A stretch of 64,000 nt of DNA from Lumbricus terrestris (Eukaryota > Annelida > Clitellata > Crassiclitellata > Lumbricidae): contig OX457039.1 of the NCBI GenBank assembly GCA_949752735.1, positions 22,242,830-22,306,829 of the forward strand, written 5' to 3'. The position numbers were made by a program, and so were the translations under genes. The notes under the pieces were generated by a model, which saw only the letters and a program-made list of their open reading frames with translations, was not told where the DNA came from and ran no database searches. Positions within the stretch are counted from its first letter, which is position 1. Each line of letters opens with the position of its first letter. Positions 54,585-64,000 of this stretch are shown piece by piece.

Positions 54585-54695
54585 GTATGCAACAGTCCGT
54601 GGGTGATGCAGTATCTATGTCACACGCAATGTCTATTTGTTGCGCTTGGTTTGGTCTCATGGCAACCTGTAAGCTTATAGTCAATGCAATACCAT
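54361..54695. repeat. Large inverted repeat (foldback) with central hairpin and (TA)n
   Basis: The left arm contains GACCAAACCAAGCGCAACAA and ATAGACATTG. The right arm is its reverse complement and starts about 230 bp later. Outer ends are GCATTGACTATA and TATAGTCAATGC. Between them lie a hairpin with arms GTTGACCCTTTTGGTAT and ATACCAAGAGGGTCAAC and a (TA)n run at 54519-54580. It is probably a foldback-type MITE. Confidence 0.8.
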
Positions 54696-54721
54696 TCGAA
54701 CTGCATGTGGCAGTTCGAATG
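54690..54721. repeat. 13-bp hairpin
   Basis: CCATTCGAACTGC and GCAGTTCGAATGG are perfect inverted arms around a 5-base loop, adjacent to the foldback repeat. Confidence 0.85.
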
Positions 54722-54910
54722 GAACATTGTCACGCATTTCGTCAGATTTCAACAATTTGTGATGGCGAAAATTAAAACCAATTGACATCAAATTTGTTGT
54801 CAGCAAATGAGACAAGTTAATTACAGAACCTGTTTTTGTGATTAGGTCTACAATACAATTAAAATTTGCAAGTTTTAGATTTCTAACAGAGAATAATGAC
54901 AAGTTTTTAC

Positions 54911-55093
54911 CTGTAGTCGACTCATTGCCTTAGAATTTGGATCAGCCTTGACCTTGCAAGCCACCACAAGTTGCGCTGTGGAAGCAGCTACCTGCTTCGC
55001 TGATGAGATGAGCTTCTCTTCACTGGCCTGGCCTTGCACCATTGCATTTGCTGCATCGCACATGCTGTGTGTAACTGTAGCGACCAAGCGAGC
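54911..55093 (-). CDS. TLN: Talin, coding exon (core of I/LWEQ domain)
   Basis: The exon is 183 bases and encodes 61 residues, beginning ARLVATVTHSMCDAANAMVQ and ending VKADPNSKAMSRLQ. The SEEKLISSAKQVAASTAQL and ACKVKAD motifs are nearly invariant in animal talins and form the central helices of the actin-binding module. Acceptor ttttctgtag and donor gtaaaa are phase 0. This is the most conserved and the most diagnostic segment of the gene in this window. Confidence 0.97.
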
Positions 55094-55099
55094 CTACAG

Positions 55100-55965
55100 A
55101 AAACAAGCCAACTCAAGTCTATTCAATGCTAACTGTACAGAGAAGCATGTAATACTATGTAGCCCAAACAAAAAACAATTGTTGCATTATTGTGACAACC
55201 TTACAGATTAATGAATTCATGTACAGACAAGAAATCAAATAGCCACCCTGCATCTCTGATAATAACTTCACAATGATATCTGAAATTAATCGTTACAATA
55301 TATGATCCATAAATAATTAGTCATAGGCCTATTTATTGTAAATTCTTCCCACTTGTACATTATGGTATAACTGATTTTTTATTGGAAATTGTTTGTCAAA
55401 GGCCCATGGATGATAGCAATCCTGGAAAAACTTATTATTGATACCAATACTTCACAATAAATGTATTGGCAATGCCAATGCCAATACTACCAGTAGTTTT
55501 AAAATAATTAGCGTAAATTTAATACCAATACTTAAAAGACGTAAAAACCAGAAAAAGATGGAAAAAGAAAATAATTCGACTTTGTTATATTTTGTGCAGG
55601 AATCTGAAAATTAAAAACCTTGTCTACGTAATTTAATTTTAATCTCCAAAACATGGAGAAGTTAGCTGCTGGAGCTGATGCAGGGCTGCTTCGTGTAGTA
55701 ATGTAAAATGTCAATCATGTAAGCTTACTGCAAAGTCTTTCCCACCTCTTGCAAAAACCCATTAGAACTCTTTAATACGCCCTATGCATCCATTCGTTTT
55801 ACAGAAAGTATGTAAAAAAAACTTTATTCTGAGGGACCTCTTTGCTGGCGATCAATGACATAGTTCTCTTCACATTAGTTTTATTTGTTTCTATTTAATG
55901 TGCTTTGACATGTAACTGGATGTGGTGAGTTGGGGGGACAAACCTGAGTTTGTACCATTAAAAAA
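55100..55965. other. No gene recognised; talin intron
   Basis: AT-rich; ATACCAATACT and CAATGCCAATGCCAATACTA short repeats near 55440-55530. Confidence 0.45.
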
Positions 55966-56925
55966 TCTATATAAATAAAGAGAAGTTCTGTCTGTCTGTT
56001 TGACCAGAATGCATTTCAACAGTTTTTGAGCTTTTCACTCACAGCCTTCACTACTCTATCGGTCTCGGCATGGGACACCACATGGAGGCCAGGTTGGGAG
56101 AGGGTAAAAACCATAATTTTCGCTGTTTCACCGGGATGCATTTTGACAGTTTTTCACCTTCTCACTCTAAACCTTCACTACTGTGTCTGTGTGGGCATGG
56201 GACACCCGCTGGAGGGTTGACAAATATACATATCTACCTATCACCCAAAAAAACCTAATTTTCGTTATAAATTTCCATTCTGTTGCCATACTTTCACAGT
56301 TTTTCACCTGAAACATTGCAGCTAGACAGCTATAGTGCTACAGGGGCCACCTCGCCCCACCCAACACACGCACATGCCTCCACCCGGCCCCGGAGGGGTC
56401 AGAGGCAGGGTATTGTTGGGGGGACAATTTGCCGATAAACGGAAGTATCACGAGAGGCATACCGGTTAGAAGGTCAGAGTGTGATGAGGCTGGGTAGGGT
56501 GGAGTGGGGTGGGGAGCGGGCGATTGGGGACCCGGTGGTTGGGGTGGGTTCAAGTGGGCCAAAAGTGAAATTTATTGGGCAATGCATGGTACCCCACAGA
56601 GGTGGAGGCAAGGTGGGCTGGCAGGTCAGGGGTTGGTGGATATGAATGGGATGGCCAAAATAAGTGGGGTGGGGAGTAGGAGTGACGTTGAGAGAATTTC
56701 ACGGGAAAATGTGGCGTAGTGGTTAGATGCCGTCTACCACACACGTTGAGGCAAGGTGGCCGGCGGGTTAGAGGGGGTCGGTCGTCTACTGGAATTGGAG
56801 AAAAAAGTGGGGTGGGAGGAGGAGTGGGGACAGGATGAAGTGAAAGTGGGGAAGTAGGGCACTGGCCGAGAATGGGGTAAATCCTAAAATCCCCAGGCAA
56901 CGCCGGGCAGTCACCCCAGAAATTT
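55966..56925 (+). mobile_element. Helitron-like element, copy 3, degraded 3' end
   Basis: Starts A^TCTATATAAATAAAGAGAAG and repeats the GCATTTCAACAGTTTTTGAG / CCTTCACTACT / CGGCATGGGACACC block twice. The 3' region keeps CCCAGGCAACGCCGGGCAG but CTAG is lost. Confidence 0.7.
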
Positions 56926-57429
56926 GAAGATCGCCGGTCAGACATAGTGTTTGGGATGCAAAATAGTTTCGATTTTAGGCCAGTCTGATACCGAGTCTTG
57001 TTGTTCGGACTCCGCAGTGCTAAATAATGCCGAAGTCCGAGAGGTAAGTAAAGGCCAATATTTTTTATTTGTATTTCTTTCTCGTAATTTTTTTTATAGT
57101 TGTGATGTAGGAGGTATGTAAATATGCTGATTAAAAGCAAATTGATGTGTATGATAATCAATTCAAGCTAAAACTTTATACTGAAAATGGCTTCATGAAA
57201 TAACTTTGTGTGTCCATTGATCAACTGATTGTCGATGTTCAAATTATTCTCTGTTCCATTGATCATATCTAATTCACTATATTTTTTGCATTTTTATGCA
57301 GCATCTGCAACTGTTGATGATGCTACCACAACCAGCAGCATAAGATGAAGAAGCAGTTGTGGTCATGGTACAAGTCATGGGTGTGGTCAAGGTCAAAATC
57401 GAGTTCGCAAAGGTCAACATCCAAGTGAT

Positions 57430-57660
57430 GAAGTCGGGGGAATTACTAAACTAACCGACAGCAACTCTTTGAAAATGATGAATGGAACTGGCAAAAGGCT
57501 TTTTCAAATAGGGATATTGCCTTTACTGGAACAGTAGGACATTCAGACAGTCTTACTCTTGTTTGCCGACTTGACATGAGAGCCAACTTCACTGCAAAGC
57601 GTGCTAACCCTCCACATGATGATGTTGTACCAAGTCCTTGTAGGTGGCACCCTACTCTTT
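57430..57660 (+). pseudogene. Possible piggyBac-like transposase N-terminal fragment
   Basis: One plus-strand frame reads LFENDEWNWQKAFSNRDIAF then TGTVGHSDSL. A (D/E)W.W.......I.FTG.PG pattern precedes the core domain in many piggyBac-like transposases. It is short, without the DDD core, and surrounding frames have stops. Confidence 0.25.
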
Positions 57661-57679
57661 TTTGTCCTTTATTAGAAAG

Positions 57680-58340
57680 GAACCTTTGTTCACATGAAAT
57701 TTGGATTTCATAGCCAGAAGTCTACTGATTCAGAAAACATGTGCCTTAATTTGCATATTTGTGACCATTGTTGAACTGTTGTCTTCAAATGCAGTGCCGG
57801 TCTGTTTATCGGTGACTGTTTTGCCTTTGTTATCCTAAGGCCACTATATAAATGAATAGTTCTTCACAGTGAAATATGGATTTCATAGCCAGAAGTCTGC
57901 TGATTCAGAAAATATATACTTTATTATGCCTTCTTCTAAAGTTTTGGTGAATAGATGTCCTCCAAATTCATTGTTGATATAGTTATTGGTGACTGTTTTA
58001 CCATATGGCATTATAAGGATCAAGGACGCTATATAAATTAATCATTGTTCACAATATGAAATCTGGATTATATAGCCAGAAGACTATTAGTTCAGAAAAT
58101 CTATGGTTTAGTATGCTTATTTGTTGCTAATATTGGACTGTTGGCCTTCAAATGTTGCATAAAATGTTTATTGGTGATTGTTCTGCGCTTTGGCATTATA
58201 AGGGCGCTATATAAATGAAAAATTCTTCACAGTGAAATATGCATTTAATTGCCTTAAGTTTGCTGATTCAGAAAATATATACTTTATTATGCTTAAGTGT
58301 GACCACTGATACAGAATTGTTATTTTACCATAGGTACCAT
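57680..58340. repeat. Four tandem copies of a ~178-bp monomer
   Basis: TTCACAGTGAAATATGGATT recurs at about 57686, 57867, 58046 and 58226. Each monomer also has ATAGCCAGAAGTCT(G/A)CTGAT, TTTATTATGC and GTGACTGTTTT, and ends with CGCTATATAAATGAA, a LINE/SINE-like tail motif. The monomers have diverged by roughly 15-20% by eye. Confidence 0.85.
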
Positions 58341-58390
58341 CAATTTCCTAGATATCCCAAAAAACAATTCGGGGTTAAACAAGTTTTATT

Positions 58391-59413
58391 GGCCTGGGCT
58401 ACCAACTGATGAATTGGCCTGGGTTACCAACTGATGAATTGGCCTGGGTTACCAACTGATGAATTGGCCTGGGTTACCAACTGATGAATTGGCCTGGGTT
58501 ACCAACTGATGAATTGGCCTGGGTTACCAACTGATGAATTGGCATGGGTTACCAACTGATGAATTGGCATGGGTTACCAACTGATGAATTGGCATGGGTT
58601 ACCAACTGATGAATTGGCCTGGGTTACCAACTGATGAATTGGCCTGGGCTACCAACTGATGAATTGGCCTGGGTTACCAACTGATGAATTGGCCTGGGCT
58701 ACCAACTGATGAATTGGCCTGGGTTACCAACTGATGAATTGGCCTGGGTTACCAACTGATGAATTGGCCTGGGCTACCAACTGATGAATTGGCCTGGGTT
58801 ACCAACTGATGAATTGGCCTGGGTTACCAACTGATGAATTGGCCTGGGTTACCAACTGATGAATTGGCATGGGTTACCAACTGATGAATTGGCATGGGTT
58901 ACCAACTGATGAATTGGCATGGGTTACCAACTGATGAATTGGCATGGGTTACCAACTGATGAATTGGCATGGGTTACCAACTGATGAATTGGCCTGGGTT
59001 ACCAACTGATGAATTGGCCTGGGTTACCAACTGATGAATTGGCATGGGTTACCAACTGATGAATTGGCATGGGTTACCAACTGATGAATTGGCATGGGTT
59101 ACCAACTGATGAATTGGCCTGGGTTACCAACTGATGAATTGGCCTGGGCTACCAACTGATGAATTGGCCTGGGTTACCAACTGATGAATTGGCCTGGGCT
59201 ACCAACTGATGAATTGGCCTGGGTTACCAACTGATGAATTGGCCTGGGCTACCAACTGATGAATTGGCCTGGGTTACCAACTGATGAATTGGCCTGGGCT
59301 ACCAACTGATGAATTGGCCTGGGTTACCAACTGATGAATTGGCCTGGGCTACCAACTGATGAATTGGCCTGGGTTACCAACTGATGAATTGGCCTGGGTT
59401 ACCAATTGATGAA
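58391..59413. repeat. 25-bp minisatellite, about 41 copies
   Basis: The unit is ACCAACTGATGAATTGGC followed by CTGGGTT. Three variants occur: CCTGGGTT, CCTGGGCT and CATGGGTT. They form runs and strictly alternating blocks, so there is a 50-bp higher-order unit in parts. It lies within 15 bp of the talin donor at 59427. It is not a CRISPR array: there are no unique spacers. Confidence 0.98.
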
Positions 59414-59427
59414 CAATGCAAACTTAC

Positions 59428-59490
59428 TGCTGATATGAGTCCTTGTGACCACTGACTTTCATCATTCTCATCCACTTTGACAGCACCAAT
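59428..59490 (-). CDS. TLN: Talin, small coding exon (QWSQGLISA)
   Basis: This 63-base microexon encodes 21 residues, IGAVKVDENDESQWSQGLISA. QWSQGLISAA is a hallmark of the talin I/LWEQ domain. Acceptor tctgttgtag and donor gtaagt (59422-59427) are both strong and phase 0. A 25-bp minisatellite of about 41 copies begins only about 15 bases beyond the donor, so the array lies at the very 5' edge of the intron in transcript sense. Confidence 0.94.
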
Positions 59491-59494
59491 CTAC

Positions 59495-60250
59495 AACAGA
59501 TTACATGTATATAGTCTGACACCAGATCTGAGCAAGCAAAAATATAAAATATTTAGATAGATTTACTTCTTCCATAATATATATATATAGTGCATGCAAC
59601 ATATTTGTGTTTAGGCATATTACTATAATTTTGAAACAAATAATTGAAAGGAACAAAGCCAGAAATTATCAGCGTATTTAAAGCTCAAATAGGGAATTAA
59701 GGATTAATTTCTGACTGAGCTTTAAAATTTGTGATTGCTTTCAGCACGTGTCATATCTGTGTGAAACTGGTTTCTAAACTATTCTTGCTATCAAAAACAA
59801 ATATGGCATAAATTTGCATTTGAAATTGACAAATATTAAACCAGATATATTAAATCTGTTTTAGTCAAAACAAGTCCACAGTACTATAACACTATGGGTT
59901 AACTCTTTCTTACAGGAGTTATAGAATAATTCTCCTTTTTGTTGATATGATTACATGATTAAAACTACCATATACATATATTTTAAATTTTGCTCCATAT
60001 ATACGACTCTAATACACGATGTCACCAATGATTAACAGGACTGCTAGTTGTCACTGCAAGGGGACTTTGCAATGGGACTTTGTTTCTGATCTGACTTTGC
60101 TTGGTTATGCCATCATTCGATTTTTTACTTGGGGTGCAATAAAAATAAAGTTTGAGAACCACTGCTTTATACTATAGTATAAAATAATGTCAAAGGAAAA
60201 ATCCACTTTGATTTCCAAAACTTTATTCTATTCTGCAGATAGTTATGTAA
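59495..60250. other. Talin intron, AT-rich, with one orphan hAT right end
   Basis: AAAGTTTGAGAACCACTGC at 60148-60166 is the reverse complement of a Charlie-like hAT terminus. I found no left end. No other feature. Confidence 0.4.
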
Positions 60251-60254
60251 ATAC

Positions 60255-60380
60255 CTTGCCCTCAGCAACAAGCTCTTTCTGTGCCACGGTTGCAGCCTTC
60301 ATCAGTGCACCAATTGCCGTGGCAATTGATGTGCAGGCTTCTAGAATCTGTTCCTCGAACTTCAGATCTTCATTTGCTTG
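60255..60380 (-). CDS. TLN: Talin, coding exon (FEEQILEA helix, I/LWEQ domain)
   Basis: The exon is 126 bases and encodes 42 residues, QANEDLKFEEQILEACTSIA through AQKELVAEGK. The FEEQILEAxxSIAxAxxALxKAA pattern is the first part of the I/LWEQ domain that binds actin. It is bounded by acceptor ttatttatag and donor gtattt, both phase 0. The residue pattern is amphipathic heptad-like, as expected for a rod helix. No stop or frameshift is present. Confidence 0.95.
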
Positions 60381-60422
60381 CTATAAATAAATGATCAGAG
60401 CTAATTAATATGCAAAACCACA

Positions 60423-60715
60423 TCTATATAAATAAAGAGAAGATTCTGTGTGTCTGTTTGATGGGGATGTATTTCGACAGTTTTTGAGCTTTTCACTCCA
60501 AACCTTCACTACTGTGTAGGTCTCGGCATGAGACACCCCAACAAGGGGTTGGCGATTCTCTACCACCATAAAGGCCAGGGTGGGAGGCAAAATCCCCCAA
60601 TTTTTTTCACTAAAACGCAGCTTTATTGATTTCAAACTTTGTACCTAGACAGAGGGCCATCAAAACCACCCGGTGGAGGGGTTGGCGAATCTCTACCACC
60701 ATGGTGTAAATAATT
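60423..60715 (+). mobile_element. Helitron-like element, copy 4, 5' part
   Basis: Starts A^TCTATATAAATAAAGAGAAG and shares TTTTTGAGCTTTTCACTC and CCTTCACTACTGTGTAGG with the other copies. The 3' end with GCCGGG hairpin and CTAG is absent; homology fades after about 60705. Confidence 0.65.
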
Positions 60716-61235
60716 GGAAAGTCGTGATTAAGTGCAAATTATTATTTCTACTTTCCACTGGCAAACGTAAATAACATGAATAATCTTCTGTTATTGGTGG
60801 TTCTTTCATGACGTGTGATTGGTTGAGCTAAAAATAGACCATCTATACCCATTATACTCTTGTTTCCTGCTCTTTCTCCGCTGTTTCAACATCACTGGGC
60901 AGCTAAGCAGTGGAAGCTCTGTCTAGTAATATATAATTATGAGGTCGTTGCATAGACCCCATACTGCATTGGTTTCCAACTTAACAGAGTCCAGGTTAAA
61001 TATATATATCTCACAGCAAACAGAATACATATACTGTATTAGTCAATTTTCTCTCAACTTTATATTTATTTAATTTTTATTTATTTATTTTTTCCTGAAC
61101 CAAAGAAACACAATACAATTATGGCAGTGAACACACCTAATAGTCTCACATATTTGGTTTTATCCAAATTTGGAGTAAGTTTATTTGATCGAAACCAATC
61201 AACCACTTGGTGAAGCTCAGAATTAACAGTTTGGA
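60716..61235. other. No gene recognised; talin intron
   Basis: AT-rich. GTCTAGTAAT near 60923 could be a Helitron-type end but has no supporting hairpin. Confidence 0.35.
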
Positions 61236-61246
61236 ATAGAGTATCA

Positions 61247-62335
61247 CCTTGTCACCTTGTGCTGTCAGCTCGTAGAGCTCTAGCGATTTTCCTGACACAC
61301 ATTCTCCATTGTTCTCTGTTCGCAGATAAGTCCCTCAGTTCTTCCAAATTCATGCCAGTTATGTAGTGTATCTCGTCCATCCATTTCGTCCTTGGTCTGC
61401 CGAGTCTTCTCCTTCCCTCACCGCAAGCCAGCATCATTTCCTTCTCCAAACCATCAGATCGCATTACATGCACGAAGAATCTTAGCTTCAATCTTGTCGC
61501 AAGTTGTTTTAACGACTCTTCGTTTTTCAATCCTATCTCCATTCTTATAAATTCGTTCGTTCTTTTCTCTGTCCAAGATATTCTCAACATCTTCCTCCAA
61601 ATCCACATTTCGCATGCGTTAATCTTTTTCTCCATATTCTTTGTCTTTGTCCATGTCTCGCAGCCATATAATATTGTAGGGAAGATCAGTGCTCTCACGA
61701 GCCTCTTTTTAGTATCTAAACTTACATGTTTGTCCTTCCATATCTTTTCCAGTCCAATCATTGCGGTTTTCCCTATCGCTAACATTCGTTTTATTTCTGG
61801 ATCACATTTTCCCTCTTTTTCGATCAGCGATCCCAAGAATGTGAAGCTTTTTACCACCTCTATTTCCTCTCCATCTATCTCAAAACTAATCCAATTTGCT
61901 GCTGTCATGACCTTTGTCTTGCTTATATTGAAGTATAAGCCGGCTTTTTCACTTTCCCTCCTCACCCTTCTTATCAGTTCTACCAGATCAACTTTCTTTT
62001 TTGCCATTAATGTTGTGTCGTCCGCATATCTAAGATTATTCAGTGTTTTCCCAGCAATTTTTACTCCCTCAGTTGCCCCTTCTAATTCCGCTTTTCTCAT
62101 TATTCTTTCCGCATACAAATTAAAAAGGAATGGGGACAAGATGCATCCCTGCCTCACCCCTTTCTTGATTTTGAATTTGTCAGTGTCTCCATATTCAGTT
62201 CTTATCTCTGCCATCTGGTTTTCATACAGTCCCTTTAGCAACAGTATCAGGTGTTTTGGTATTCCCATCTCCAGCAGGGTTTTCCACATTAAATCGTGAT
62301 TAATGCAATCGAATGCTTTACTATAGTCTATGATA
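61247..62335 (-). mobile_element. RTE-type LINE insertion, 5'-truncated, with 11-bp target duplication
   Basis: The 11-bp sequence ATAGAGTATCA flanks both ends (61236-61246 and 62336-62346). The 3' end on the minus strand has a short (AAGGTGAC) tail. The body is an open reverse transcriptase frame. It inserted in a talin intron, opposite to no gene: it has the same orientation as talin. Confidence 0.9.
61252..62335 (-). CDS. Truncated RTE-type reverse transcriptase ORF
   Basis: The frame is open from the 5' truncation to the stop: IIIDYSKAFDCINHDLMW (first catalytic Asp), GVRQGCILSPFLFNLYAERI, LRYADDTTLM (YADD), FTFLGSLIEKEGKCDPEIKR, LYGCETWTKTKNMEKK and RRRLGRPRTKWMDEI. This order is that of RTE/BovB-like polymerases. 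The endonuclease and the N-terminal part of the polymerase are missing, so the product cannot be autonomous. The lack of stops and the intact target duplication suggest a fairly recent insertion. Confidence 0.88.
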
Positions 62336-62346
62336 ATAGAGTATCA

Positions 62347-62651
62347 TTTATCAAAATGAAATAGGTTATAATCATCAGCAAAAAGCACAAAATACACATA
62401 TATATATTGTATTGTATTTAAACATTTATAAAGTGCCTTTAAGTAGGTGAAACAAAGCCACGCGAGAAGAAGCATTGGGAATTATGATTCCTGTGGTATC
62501 CCATGTCATGACAGTACCAGGGTTGCGTGTTTCTCTTAGTTGCTGGTCTAATGCCTACTTTTATCCTCTGTACAAGTTTTCTGATGTCAGTTAGATAGAC
62601 CTAGGCTAAATGCTGGCTTGCAATAATTGTCTTAAAGCAGCAACCCTTTAC
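62347..62651. other. Talin intron, with possible SINE/LINE tail
   Basis: ATTTATAAAGTGCCTTTAAG near 62426 resembles a degraded TATATAGCGCC tail. No gene. Confidence 0.35.
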
Positions 62652-62776
62652 CTTAGGACGAAGGCGAGGTCGGAGGCTTGCAAGCTTCCTAGCTGCAGCC
62701 TCAATGGAATTGGCAGCACTTAGCAGCTCTGCTTCAGCAATAACTGTTGGATCAGATGTGTCTACCCAATCCGCAC
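62652..62776 (-). CDS. TLN: Talin, coding exon (I/LWEQ region entry, DPTVIAE segment)
   Basis: The exon is 125 bases, beginning with two bases that finish the Gly codon of the previous exon, then 41 residues: ADWVDTSDPTVIAEAELL..., ending SLRPRLRPK. The WVDxxDPTVIAExELL and IEAAAxKL motifs are characteristic of the talin C-terminal rod, just before the five-helix I/LWEQ (THATCH) actin-binding bundle. Splice sites are ttttgtag at the acceptor and gtaaag at the donor, giving a phase-0 intron. The following intron carries a complete RTE-type LINE insertion and a Helitron-like copy. Confidence 0.95.
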
Positions 62777-63059
62777 CTACAAAAGAAACATGCATGGAAC
62801 GTGACTATAATTATTATAAATTAACTGTGAGTGATAATATACAAGATAAATCATATGTTGCATATCAGTGCAGATCATTTCTGCTTCTTCTTTAGTGTTC
62901 TTTCCATTGGTCAACGAATCAAACAACACCACTCTTCTCTAGTTTGAGTGTTCTCCTTAAATACTTTATAACCTTGCCTGTTTCTTTTATCCATTAGTAG
63001 TTCAACAATCATATGCTTGGTTTTCCTGGGACTTTCTTCCCATCAATTCTTCCTGTTAG

Positions 63060-63345
63060 CACTGTCCAAAACGCAAATTTTTTCCATGCAGTGTGTGGCC
63101 AATTCAGTCTGTCTGTTTCCTCATTTATCGTGATGACCAATTGACCTCTCCTCTTGCACCACCTGCAATACTCCATTTGTTTTAGACTCCTTCCAATGGA
63201 TCTTTCCAGTGTCCTCCATAGCTACTGTTCAAATGCCTTGAGCTTCTCCATTTCTGCATCTCCAAAAGTTCAAGTCTCAGAGCCATATAGTGTCAAGCTC
63301 CATTTGAGGTGTTCTGTCCGGCACATCCATTACTCTGTGCAGTTG
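63060..63345 (-). pseudogene. RTE-like LINE fragment in talin intron
   Basis: The minus strand reads SLTLYGSET, stop, TFGDAEMEKLKAFEQ, stop, then LWRTLERSIGRSLKQMEYCR. This is the LYGxExWxxxxxxxxKLxxFE segment of RTE-like polymerases with two stop codons. Confidence 0.6.
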
Positions 63346-63611
63346 CGCATTGGTAGCTGCTACTGCTACCTGTTCATCTGCAAATCATATGCACATTATT
63401 AGACTCCCTTCAACCTTCACTCAGTAATACTCATTTTCAAGCACTTTTGTGGTCAGCATCTGTATATAAACGATGGCTCAATTAAAAAATGTCACAAGCG
63501 ACTTTCTTCGCATGAATAAATACCCAAATGGGAGCAGTATAAATGTCATCATATGTATCATATGATGCTAACAGGCAAAAATTATGAGAAGCATCCCCCC
63601 TGGTATCTAAC

Positions 63612-63717
63612 CTTTCATGAGCTCAGCTGTCTGAACAAGTTCCGTAACAGAAGCAGCAACATTCTTTGATAGTATCACAAGCTTCCTCTTATTTTCTGGG
63701 GTAGGACGTTGAACAAT
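63612..63717 (-). CDS. TLN: Talin, coding exon (first in window; end of R12 / start of R13 rod)
   Basis: Talin is a large cytoplasmic adaptor that links integrin tails to F-actin at adhesions. Read on the minus strand this exon gives 35 residues plus one base, starting IVQRPTPENKRKL and ending VTELVQTAELMK. This lines up with the vertebrate talin stretch that has the same TELxQxAExMKG ending. The acceptor is ...attctgcag and the donor is gttagat, leaving a phase-1 intron whose split Gly codon is completed by the next exon at 62776. The preceding exon is not in the remaining 280 bases of the window, so the gene is open at its 5' side. Identification rests on remembered talin sequence but agrees over six further exons. 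Confidence 0.93.
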
Positions 63718-64000
63718 CTGCAGAATTTGCAAGTATAAATCTATAAGCAACATGCTACTTAAAATTTCTCTTTCTATAAACCGCAATGTTAAAACTGTTG
63801 AACCTTCTGTTTGCTTATGATAGAATATAGCAAATTTTTAGCTGTCAAGTCATTTTTGTTTAATGAAAACAAAATTGGTGAGGTAGATTGGGTCATAACC
63901 TTCATGCTTAGCAGAGGTCCTCTTCTGTGAGACCAGATATGCCCCATGCAGCTCTTTCATGGTCGTGAAAGACCTGCATGAGCTCTACTGCATGAGCTCT
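63718..64000. other. Talin intron, no exon seen
   Basis: No talin-like frame was recognised on the minus strand in the last 280 bases. CATGAGCTCT-type repeats occur at the very end. Confidence 0.45.

Noticed and set aside
58391..59413. CRISPR-like regular repeat array
   Set aside because: Units are contiguous 25-mers without spacers, in a eukaryotic intron; it is a minisatellite.

Overview
This 64 kb window is animal genomic DNA: introns are spliced, the sequence is AT-rich and loaded with microsatellites, and transposons outnumber host genes. Two host genes are well supported. One is the 3' end of talin on the minus strand: seven coding exons between 63717 and the stop codon at 39381, encoding about 284 residues of the last rod bundle, the I/LWEQ actin-binding domain and the C-terminal dimerisation helix. 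The other is an ankyrin-repeat, six-transmembrane TRP channel (TRPV-like) on the minus strand at 7968-10153, carried by one long exon whose 5' partner is not visible. A CpG-rich stretch at 2690-2950 with a consensus splice donor may be a first exon of a further minus-strand gene. A Ty3/gypsy element with integrase ahead of reverse transcriptase (Gmr1-type, first described in deuterostomes) and the abundant octamer TAGGCCTA make a marine deuterostome, perhaps an echinoderm, my best guess. That is inference.

Layout. 1-7.9 kb: mostly non-coding, with a LINE tail fragment, a small MITE, a complete Helitron-like element (4765-6751) and a tRNA-derived SINE. 8-10.5 kb: the TRP exon and a MITE. 10.9-16.2 kb: a cluster of one non-LTR family that ends in a restriction-like endonuclease domain, including an intact 1014-residue ORF (12340-15384) and a degraded copy that carries a nested insertion of the family's own 3' end. 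16.4-28 kb: no host gene; stacked MITEs, CR1/L2 and RTE fragments, microsatellites and a minisatellite-bearing nested transposon. 28.5-30.6 kb: an unusual GC- and purine-rich non-coding block. 30.9-36.2 kb: a complete but defective LTR retrotransposon with almost identical LTRs and a 5-bp target duplication. 36.2-39 kb: Tc1 remnant, CR1/L2 LINE split by a MITE, second Helitron copy. 39.4-63.7 kb: the talin gene, whose introns hold a 2.7 kb long-TIR transposon with a nested DD37D mariner relative, an RT fragment, hAT-like elements, three SINE/LINE types, two more Helitron copies, a full RTE insertion and several tandem arrays, one of which starts 15 bp from a splice donor.

No operon logic applies. 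The common theme is nested transposition: at least eight insertions have 5', 8 or 11-bp target duplications readable by eye, which allows the order of insertion to be reconstructed. Boundaries of decayed fragments are approximate. Family assignments come from recognised protein motifs and terminal sequences, not from database searches.
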